Assembly (NCBI RefSeq): GCF_018294505.1
Contig: NC_057801.1
Coordinates: 196,216,477-196,280,476 of the forward strand
Reading direction: 5' to 3'
DNA: 64,000 nt
Origin: Triticum aestivum
Lineage: Eukaryota; Streptophyta; Magnoliopsida; Poales; Poaceae
Position 1 is the stretch's first letter; the number at the start of each line of letters is the position of its first letter. This document shows, piece by piece, positions 55,577 through 64,000 of this stretch. A program made the position numbers and the translations under genes. A model generated the notes under the pieces. It searched no databases, was not told where the DNA came from, and saw only the letters and a program-made list of their open reading frames with translations.

Positions 55577-55757
55577 CAAGTAACCATCATAAACTCTTCT
55601 CCCTTTCATTACATTATTCGCCATTCGCTTCTCATTTTCCTCTCCCCCACTTCTAAAATGATTTTCGAAAACCTTTGTCTGTTCTTCGCCCCTCTTCCAT
55701 TCGTCTCTTTTTGCTTGCTTCTTGTGTGCTTGTGTGTTGGATTGATTGCTTGTCACG

Positions 55758-57521
55758 ATGGCTCAAGATAATACTAAATCGTGTGACTTTTCCAACCCCA
55801 ACAACAATGATTTTATTAGCAATCTGATTGCTCCTACTACTAATGCTGAATCTTGTGAGATTAATGCCGCTTTGTTGAATCTCGTTATGAAAGATGAATT
55901 TTGTGACCTTCCTAGTGAAGATGTCGCATCCCATATAAACAATTTTGTTGTTTTGTGCGATATGCAAAAGAAGAAAGATGTGGATAATGATATTGTTAAA
56001 TTGAAGTTATTTCCGTTTTCGCTTAGAGATCGTGCTAAAAATTGGTTCTCATATTGGCCTAAAAATAGTATTGATTCATGGAATAAGTGTAAAGATGCTT
56101 TTATCTCTAAGTATTTTCCTCTCGCTAAGCTCATCTTCCTTAGGAACTATATTATGAATTTTAAGCAACCTGATCATGAGCATGTTGCACAATCTTGGGA
56201 TAGGATGAAATTGATGATACATAATTGCCCTACACATGGTTTGAATTTGTGGATGATTATACAAAAAAATTATGCCGAGTTGAATTTTGCTTCTAGAAAT
56301 CTATTAGATTCGGCCGCGGGAGGCACTTTTATGGAAATCACTTTAGGAGAAGCTACCAAGCTCCTAGATAATATTATGGTTAATTATTCTCAATGGCACA
56401 CTAAAAGATCCACTAGTAAAAAAGTTCATGCGATTGAAGAGATTAATGTTTTGAGTGGAAAGATGGATGAACTTATGAAATTATTTGCTAATAAAAGTGT
56501 TTCTTCTAATCCTAATGATATGCCTTTGTCCACTTTGATTGATAATAATAATGAATCTATGGATATGAATTTTGTTGGTAGGAACAATTTTGGTAACAAC
56601 GCGTACAGAGGAAATTTTAATCCAAGGCTATTTCCTAGTAATTCCTCTAATAATTACGGTAATTCCTACAACAACTCTTATGGAAATTTCAATAATATGC
56701 CCTCTTATTTTGAGAATAGTGTTAAAGAATTTATGAGTTCTCAAAAGAATTTTAGTGCGTTGATTGAAGAAAAATTGCTTAAGATTGATGAGTTGGCTAG
56801 GAACGTGGATATAATTTCTCTTGATGTTGATTCTTTGAAACTTAGATCTATCCCACCTAAGCGTGATATCCATGAGTCTCTCAAGGCCATGAGAATTTCC
56901 ATTGATGAGTGCAAAGAAAGAACCGCTAAGATGTGTGCTAAAAAAGATTGGTTTGTAAAAGCGTGTTCTTCTAGTTTTCATGATAATAATGATGAAGATC
57001 TAAAAGTGGTTGATGTGACTCCTATTAAGTCTTTGTTTTCCAATATGAATCTTGATAAAGATGGGACTGGAGATGAGTCAACTTTAGTTAAAGGGCGTCC
57101 CAATGATTTGAAGATTTTAGATCTAGATGCAAAAATTGACAAAAGCGGGATTGGAGAGGTCAAGACTTTAAGTGGAAATGAACCCACTATTTTGGATTTC
57201 AAGGAATTTAATTATGATAATTGTTCTTTAATAGATTGTATTTCCTTGTTGCAATCCATGTTAAATTCCCCTCATGCTTATAATCAAAATAAAGCTTTTA
57301 CTAAACATATCGTTGATGCTATGATGCAATGTTTTGAAGAAAAGCTTGAACTAGAAGTTTCTATCGCTAGAAAACTTGATGATGAGTGGGAACCTACTAT
57401 TAAGATTAAGATTATAGATTATGAATGCTATGCTTTGTGTGATTTGGGTGCTAGTGTTCCACGATTCCAAAAACTTTGTGTGATGTGCTATGTTTTCGTG
57501 AATTTGATGATTGTTCTTTAA
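55758..57521 (+). pseudogene. gag: gag-protease of element D, truncated by a frameshift
   Basis: Start chosen at ATG 55758 (MAQDNTKSCDFSN); another in-frame ATG lies 4 codons upstream. The retrotransposon gag domain is at about residues 70-210: LKLFPFSLRDRAKNWFSYWP, WNKCKDAFISKYFP, FKQPDHEHVAQSWDRMKLMI, CPTHGLNLWMIIQ. A Asn/Gly/Tyr-rich low-complexity stretch follows (NNYGNSYNNSYGNFNN). No CCHC knuckle is seen. Near the end DYECYALCDLGASV carries the D-L-G-A protease motif; then the frame slips and stops at 57521. The continuation is in another frame (57476-57838). 588 codons. Confidence 0.85.
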
Positions 57522-57838
57522 ATTTGCATCTTGCGGATTCCGCCATTAAGAAACCTATGGGAAAAATTAATGATGTTCTTATTGTTGAAAATAGGAATTT
57601 TGTGCCCGTAGATTTCATTGTTCTTGATATAGATTGCAATCCTACATGTCCTATTATTCTTGGTAGACCTTTCCTTAGAACGATTGGTGCAATTATTGAT
57701 ATGAAAGAAGGAAACATTAGATTCCAATTTCCATTAAGGAAAGGCATGGAACACTTTCCTAGGAATAATATTAAATTGTGTTATGAATCTATCATAAGAG
57801 CCACTTATGGATTGCATACCGAAGATAGCAATACCTAG
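57476..57838 (+). pseudogene. Protease C-terminal fragment of element D
   Basis: Overlaps the end of the previous frame in a different phase. Contains DCSLNLHLADSAIKKPMGK, VPVDFIVLDIDCNPTCPIIL and GRPFLRTIGAIIDMKEGNI, the second half of a retropepsin (ILGRPFL core). TAG at 57836-57838. No polymerase follows. Confidence 0.8.
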
Positions 57839-57855
57839 ATCTATTCGTGTTTTTA

Positions 57856-57902
57856 TGCCTAGCTAGGGGCGTTAAACGATAGCGCTAGTTGGGAGGCAAC
57901 CC
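57856..57902 (+). other. Conserved 47-nt post-ORF element (copy in D)
   Basis: Starts TGCCTAGCT and ends GGGAGGCAACCC, 17 nt after the protease stop. In this copy GTTG and CAAC could pair around GGGAGG. Gapless match to 1770-1724 of element E. Confidence 0.65.
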
Positions 57903-58505
57903 AATTATATTTTTGTTCTTTATTTTTTGCTCCTTTTTAGTAATAAATAATTCACCTAGACTCTGGTTAGATGTGGTTTTAAGTTTTAGTTAGTGTTTGT
58001 GCCAAGTAGAACCTTTGGGAAGACTTGGGTGAAAGTTAATGCGATCTTGCTGTAAAAAACAGAAACTTTGCACTCACAAGATTAGCTGTCATTTTTTATA
58101 GAAGAGTGATTTTGAGTTGATTATTTCTTAAGAAGATTAATAGATAAATTCCTCACGTTCACCAATTTATTTCAGAATTTTTTGGTTACATAAGTATTCG
58201 GGAGTTACAGATTACTACAGACTGTTCTTTTTTTGAAAGATTCTGTTTTTTCGCGTGTTGTTTACTTATTTTGATGAATCTATGAGTAGTATCGGGGGGT
58301 ATGAACCATGGAGAAGTTGTAATACAGTAGATATTACAAGAATATAAATAAATAATGAGTTAACAACAGTACCTTAACATGGTGATTTATTTTCTTATAC
58401 TAACGGAGCTCATGAGATTTTCTATTGAAGTTTTGTGTTGTGAAGTTTTCAAGTTTTGGGTAAGCATTTGATGGACTATGGAATAAGGAGTGGAAAGAGC
58501 CTAAG

Positions 58506-58588
58506 CTTGGGGACGCCCAAGGCGCCCCAAGGTAAAATTCAAGGACAACCAAAAGCCTAATCTTGGGGATGCCCCGGAAGGCATCCCC
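58506..58588 (+). other. Twin stem-loops in the 3' internal region (copy in D)
   Basis: Hairpin 1 (58506-58531): CTTGGGG with CCCCAAG and CGCC with GGCG, one bulged A. Hairpin 2 (58565-58588): GGGGATGCC with GGCATCCCC. Spacer 33 nt, as in element E. In hairpin 1 the C-G pair replaces the T-A pair of E. Confidence 0.75.
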
Positions 58589-60627
58589 TCTTTCGTCTTC
58601 GTTTATCAGTAACTTTACTTCTAGGCTATAATTTTATTCACCACATGATATGTGTTTTGCTTGGAGCATCTTGTATGATTTGCGTCTTTGCTTTTTAGTT
58701 TACCATAATCATCCTTGATGTACACACCTTTCGGGAGAGACACGCATGAATCGTGATTTATTAGAATACTCTATGTGCTTCACTTATATCTTTTGAGCTA
58801 GACAATATTGCTCTAGTGCTTCATTTATATCTTTTTAGAGCACGGCGGTTGCTTTATTTTATAGAAATTGTTTAACTCTCATGCTTCACTTATATTACTT
58901 TGAGAGTCTTTTAGAACAGCATGGTAATTAGCTTTGGTTATAAAACTAGTCCTAATATGATGGGCATCCAAGATGGATATAATTAAAACTTTCATAAAAA
59001 AGTGCATTGAATACTATGAGAAGTTTGATTCTTTATGATTGTTTTGAGATATGAAGATGATGATATTAGAGTCATGCTAGTGGTGTAATTGTGAATTCGA
59101 GAAATACTTGTGTTGAGGTTTGTGAGTCCCGTAGCATGCACGTATGGTAACCATTGTGTAACAAATTTGAAGCATGAAGTATCTCTTTGATTGTCCTCCT
59201 TATGTGTGGAGGTCGGGATCGCGCGATGGTTAAATCCTACCAATCCTACCCCTAGGAGCATGCGCGTAGTGCTTGGTTTTGATGACTTGTAGATTTTTGC
59301 AATAAGTATGTGAGTTCTTTATGACTAATGTTGAGTCCATGGACTATACGCACTCTCACCCTTCCACCTTTGTTAGCCTCTCTTATGCCGTGCAACTTTC
59401 ACCAGTACCGAACACCCACCATTTACCTTCCTCAAAACAGCCACCATACTTACCTATTATGTCACTTCCATAGCCATTCCGAGATATATTGCCATTGAAC
59501 TTTCCATCGTTCCATTTATTATGACATGCTTCATTATTGTCATATTGCTTTGCATGATCATGTAGTTGACATCGTATTTGTGTCCAAGTCACCGTTCATA
59601 ATTCTTTCATACATGTCACTCTTAAATCATTGCCCATCCTCGTACACCGCCGAAGGCATTCATATTGAGTCATATTTTGTTCTAAATATCGAGTTGTAAT
59701 TCTTGAGTTGTAAATAAATAGAAGTGTGATGATCATCATTATTAGAGCATTGTCCCGTGTGAGGAAATAAAAAAAAGGCCAAAGAAGCCAATAAAAAAAG
59801 AGTCCAAAGAAGCCATTCAAAAAAAAGAGAGAGAAAAAGAGAGAAGGGACAATGTTTCTATCCTTTTTTCCACACTTGTGCTTCAAAATAGCACCATGGT
59901 CTTCATGATAGAGAGTCTCTTGTTTTGTCACTTTCATATACTATTGGGAGTTCTTCGTTATAGAACTTGGCTTGTATATTCCAACAATGGGCTTCCTCAA
60001 ATGCCCTAGGTCTTAATGAGCAAGCAAGTTGGATGCACACCCAATTAGGTTCTTTTTGAGCTTTCGTACATTTATAGCTCAAGTGCATCCGTTGCATGGC
60101 AATCCCTACTCACTCACATCGATATCTATTAATGGGCATCTCCATAGCCCGTTGATATGCGTAGTTGATGTGAGACTATCTCCTCCTTTTTGTCTTCTCC
60201 ACAACCACCATTCTATCCCACCTATAGTGCTATGTACATGGCTCACGCTCATGTATTGTGTGGAAGTTGAAAAAGTTTGAGAATACCAAAGTATTAAACA
60301 ATTGCTTGGCTGAAACCGGGGTTGTGCATGATTTGAATATTTTGTGTGACGAAGATGCAGCATAGCCAAACTATATGATTTTGTAGGGATGAACTTTCTT
60401 TAACCATGTTATTTTGAGAAGACAGAATTGCTTTGTTAGTATGCTTGAAGTATTATTATTTTTATGTCAATATTAAACTTTTGTCTTGAATCTTTCGGAT
60501 CTGAACATTCATGCCACAATATATTAAAATTACATTGATAGATACGTTAGGTAGCATTCCACATTAAAAATTCTGTTTTTATCATTTAACCTACTCGAGG
60601 ACCAGCAGGAATCAAGCTTGGGATGCT
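58589..60627 (+). other. Non-coding 3' internal region of element D
   Basis: Contains CTTCACTTATATCTTTT-type direct repeats (about 58785-58900) and sequence homologous to the left end of element E (59090-59400 against 330-60). A stretch of A-rich/AAAGAAGCCA repeats lies at 59765-59850. It ends with AAGCTTGGGATGCT before the 3' LTR, the likely polypurine-tract region. No ORF with support. Confidence 0.7.
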
Positions 60628-62112
60628 TGATACGTCTCCAATGTATCTATAATTTTTGATTGTTCCATGCTATTATATTATCTATTTTGGATGTTTAATG
60701 GGCATTAATATGCTATTTTATATTATTTTTGGGACTAGCCTATTAACCGAGGGTCGAGTGCTTTCTTGGACCGGAAGCAAACCAGGAGACTTGGAGATGA
60801 AGTCCGAGAGGCAACGAGGCAGCCATGAGGCAGGAGGGCACGCCACCCACCCACGTGGGCCCCTCGTAGCTCCCCTGACCTAGTTGCTTCGCCTATATAT
60901 ACTCTTATACCCTAAAAACATCCAGGAGAGCTACGAAACCACTTTTCCACCGCCACAACCTTCTGTACCCATGAGATCCCATCTTGGGGCCTTTTCCGGT
61001 GTCCTGCCGGAGGGGGATTCAATCACGGAGGGCTTCTACATCAACACCATTACCTCTTCGATGAAGCGTGAGTAGTTTACCACAGACCTTCGGGCACATT
61101 GTTATTAGCTCGATGGCTTCTTCTCTCTCTTTGATTCTCAATACCATGTTCTCCTCGATGTTCTTAGAGACCTATTCGATGTAATATTCTTTTGCGGTAT
61201 GTTTGCCGAGATCCGATAAATTGTGGATTTGTGATCAAGATTATCTATGAATATTATTTGGTTCTTCTCTTAATTTGCATATGCATGATTTGATATCTTT
61301 GCAAGTCTCTTTGAATTATCGGTTTAGTTTGGCCTACTAGATTGATCTTTCTTGCAATGGGAGAAGTGCTTAGCTTTGGGTTCAATCTTTGCGGTATCCT
61401 TTCCCAGTGACAGTAGGGGCAGCAAGGCACGTATTGTATTGTTGCCATCGAGGATAAAAAGATGGGGTTTTCATCATATTGCTTGAGTTAATTCCTCTAC
61501 ACCATGTCATCTTGCTTAATGCGTTACTCCATTCTTTATGAACTTAATACTCTAGATGCATGCTGGATAGCAGTCGATGTGTGGAGTAATAGTAGTAGAT
61601 GCAGGCAGGAGTCGGTCTACTTGACACGGATGTGGTGCCTATGTTCATGATCATTGCATTAGATGTCGTCATAATTACGTGCTTTTCTATCAATTGCTCG
61701 GTAGTAATTTGTTGACTCACCATAATTTTTGCTACCTTGAGAGAAACCACTAGTGAAACCTATGGCCCCCGGGTCTCTTTTCCATTTTATTGAATCTCGT
61801 TTACATCTTGCTAGTTTCCGATCTACTATTTTGCAATGTTTACTTTCCAATCTATAAACCAAAAATATTTACTTTACCGTTTATCTATCTCTATCAGATC
61901 TCACTTTTGCAAGTGACTGTGAAGAGATTGACAACCCCTTTATCGTGTTGGGTGCAAGTTGTTGATTGTTTGTGTAGGTATTCAGTGACTTGTGCATCGT
62001 CTCCTACTGGATTGATACCTTGGTTCCCAAAACTAAGGGAAATACTTACGCTACGTTGCTGCATCACCCTTTCCTCTTCAAGGGAAAACCAATGCAAGCT
62101 CAAGAGGTAGCA
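60628..62112 (+). repeat. 3' LTR of element D
   Basis: 1,485 bp, same ends as the 5' LTR, lacking the MITE and about 85 bp near its start. Followed by GCCTT. Confidence 0.92.
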
Positions 62113-62117
62113 GCCTT

Positions 62118-64000
62118 CCACCATTGAAACGCCCCACAAGGACCTAAATACGATCAATAAAGTGTAGGAACTCATGGATGTCGTCCCAATCAACTTCAGT
62201 GCCATCGGTAATAATCGAGTTCTTATATAATAACAAACGAGTAGCATGCTTATCTTTGAAATAACCTACATGTGCCACTAATTATTAGAAATATTAGTTA
62301 TAAGTGGCATCTTCGTGAGAGAAGGGAATCACAAAACATTGCTACTTATAAAGTTAAATTGTGATTAGTTAGATAGAATAGGTGGATTGAGAAGTAATTG
62401 ACGCAACATGCAAGAACCAGATACAAAACTAACATGGATGAAGTACTGGAACGACGTCGGGGTGGAATATCATAGTGAAGATGAGACCAGGTTCTGCTAT
62501 TTCCATCAACATTCATGCGCCAACTTTCAGTTTGTAACACTTGAGAAAGTTTATCCAAGGTCGGCCAAGAAAAAAGCAGCGATCTTCTTGGTTCATGAAG
62601 CCAACTCGGAACTTATATCCATGGCTTGTCTTCTAAGTGACTATTAAACTGGTGTATTCAGTTATGGCAAGGCCGACCATCTTGAGTACATGTGTTCTGG
62701 CAGAGCAAGGAATGCACTGCAGGAAAAATAATATGAGAACACAATGTATTCGCTATCCAAATCCAGAAATAATTTCCTCCTTCACGTCAGTGTTAACCAT
62801 GGTACTAGTACCTTTTATCCAAATATAGCAATCCAAATTACCAAATTAGTCGATAGCATGTTCAAAAAACCCCACCCACCCGGATAGAAAAGAGGATTCT
62901 ACGAACATACTATGCACATTTTAAAATCCTATGTTAGGATGAGAAGGAACAAGTGTGGCGTCTCGCTTAGGGCGCAGAAACCTGTAGGGTCCTCGCACTT
63001 TGGACACTTCAAATGAAACACACTAGATTCAGTAGGAAGAAAAATGCATCAACGACGGCAGCTACCATTCTAGAATTACCCGTGACCAAGGGACTAAGAT
63101 TTATCGGGGATGGATGAAGAATTCATACCTGGTTCTCCATGAGAAAACCCTGTGCAATCACACAGAGGGGGTTTCTCTGAACAAGCAGACAAGGGAGAAG
63201 GGGATTCAGGCTCAATGGAATATTGCTACTTCATCCGTCCAGCTTACTAGTAAAGCTGGGAAGGTGGGGTTTTTTTGTGATTTGATGAGTCATTGGGCAT
63301 TACTGCGGCGCTACGACCAGGGTAAGTCTACTGCGCAGTTCTGCACTCTAATATGGTGCATGACACGTGGACCCCATTACCGGATGCCCCACATATTAGC
63401 GAAAGGAAGTAGAAAGGCCGGAGTAACTAGTTACACATAAATACATGTTTTATAGAGAGATACTCCCTCTGTAAAAGAAATATAAAAATATTTTAAATCA
63501 CAACTTTATACATAAGAAAATTCAAGGGGATTATATATAACATATTATGGTGGTTCAGCTGAGAATATAATACTCAGACAGGCGCACGGTTCTGGACTTT
63601 GGGCCACAGGCTGGTGGGCTTGCATCTTTGGGGGCCCATGTATTCTAACTCAGCGCATTTCGTATTGCAAGCGATCAGTACGGCACTGGTTTTAGATGCT
63701 GTAACAAGGCGAATATAGAAAATTAAATAAAGCATGACAGTTGTTAGAATGAAATCGAACGACAGTTCCTAACCAGCAATCAGAGTTGCAATTCTTTCAC
63801 GATATCCTACGTGATAAATAATATTGTCGTACTACTTATACACACAGGACGCTTGTTCACCATGCCTTATTATTACATCAAAAGCTCTTGGAGGATAGAG
63901 GATAAATCAGTTCGGCAGTTGCATGTTGCTACTGAAGAATTTAAAAGTTGATTTGGACCAACTCTCCTTGCTAAGAAAGTTCGATTTGACATCATCCCCT
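62118..64000. other. Unassigned DNA right of element D
   Basis: Two plus-strand frames (62408-62647, 79 codons; 63114-63440, 108 codons) have no recognisable motif, and the base composition is not strongly coding. No LTR, terminal repeat or RNA gene is visible apart from a MITE-like remnant at 63463. Confidence 0.5.
63463..63500 (+). repeat. Possible Stowaway MITE remnant
   Basis: TA then CTCCCTCTGTAAAAGAAATA resembles the left end of a common wheat Stowaway subfamily, but no matching right end was found within 200 bp. Confidence 0.35.

Larger units (their letters stand above)
53249..62112 (+). mobile_element. Element D: complete Sabrina-like gag-protease retrotransposon
   Basis: 8,864 bp flanked by GCCTT at 53244-53248 and 62113-62117. 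LTRs begin TGATACGTCTCCAA and end AAGAGGTAGCA. Internal order: degenerate primer site, hAT insertion, gag-protease, conserved post-ORF element, about 2.7 kb of non-coding DNA with twin stem-loops, 3' LTR. No reverse transcriptase, RNase H or integrase, so it depends on other elements. The LTR start and end are those I associate with the abundant Sabrina group of wheat and barley. Confidence 0.92.

Noticed and set aside
62408..62647. 79-codon ORF right of element D, considered as a DUF3615-type fragment
   Set aside because: Only a loose resemblance around FHQHSCANF; no further motifs and no exon structure.

Overview
This is nuclear DNA from a grass of the wheat/barley tribe (Triticeae). Nested LTR retrotransposons, a CACTA DNA transposon and small MITE/hAT insertions fill almost the whole window. 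I see no ordinary cellular gene, no rRNA, no convincing tRNA gene and nothing bacterial. Two runs of N (12596-12925 and 25337-25509) mark an unfinished assembly. Family names are from memory of Triticeae repeats and were not checked; structures (LTR ends, target-site duplications, domains, splice phases) were read from the sequence.

Layout. (E) 1-4787, minus strand: 5' LTR, primer site and accessory ORF of a Sabrina-like non-autonomous element whose other LTR lies left of the window. (CACTA) 4788-49324, plus strand: a CACTA element with a decayed Ptta/En/Spm-type transposase gene; its right terminus is at 49324 and its left end is outside the window. Two retrotransposons sit inside it: A (8078-20561, TSD AACCT), a Tat-clade Gypsy element in a transposase intron, and B (24354-48714, TSD ATTAC), a long-LTR chromovirus in the GGGCC-rich subterminal DNA. 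C (35189-45252, TSD GGCGT), a second Tat-clade element, lies inside the 5' LTR of B. 49325-53243 is a mosaic of degenerate tandem and triplicated repeats. (D) 53249-62112, plus strand, TSD GCCTT: a complete Sabrina-like gag-protease element with a Stowaway MITE in its 5' LTR and a hAT-type insertion in its leader. 62118-64000 is mostly unassigned.

Inferred order: CACTA first, then E, A and B into it, then C into B. Hand-counted LTR differences (A about 37/965; C 9/482) fit C being younger than A. No element has an intact coding capacity: A and B carry several in-frame stops and frameshifts, C keeps one reading frame broken only by three stops, and D lacks reverse transcriptase and integrase.

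The most interesting observations are RNA-level and accessory. D and E have different LTRs and unrelated proteins, yet share a 47-nt post-stop element and a pair of stem-loops with identical 33-nt spacing and one compensatory base pair. Both Tat elements carry a spliced antisense gene whose exons join in phase. B has an extra ORF between primer site and gag, and a 50-bp minisatellite whose unit order is the same in both LTRs and bears on one assembly gap.
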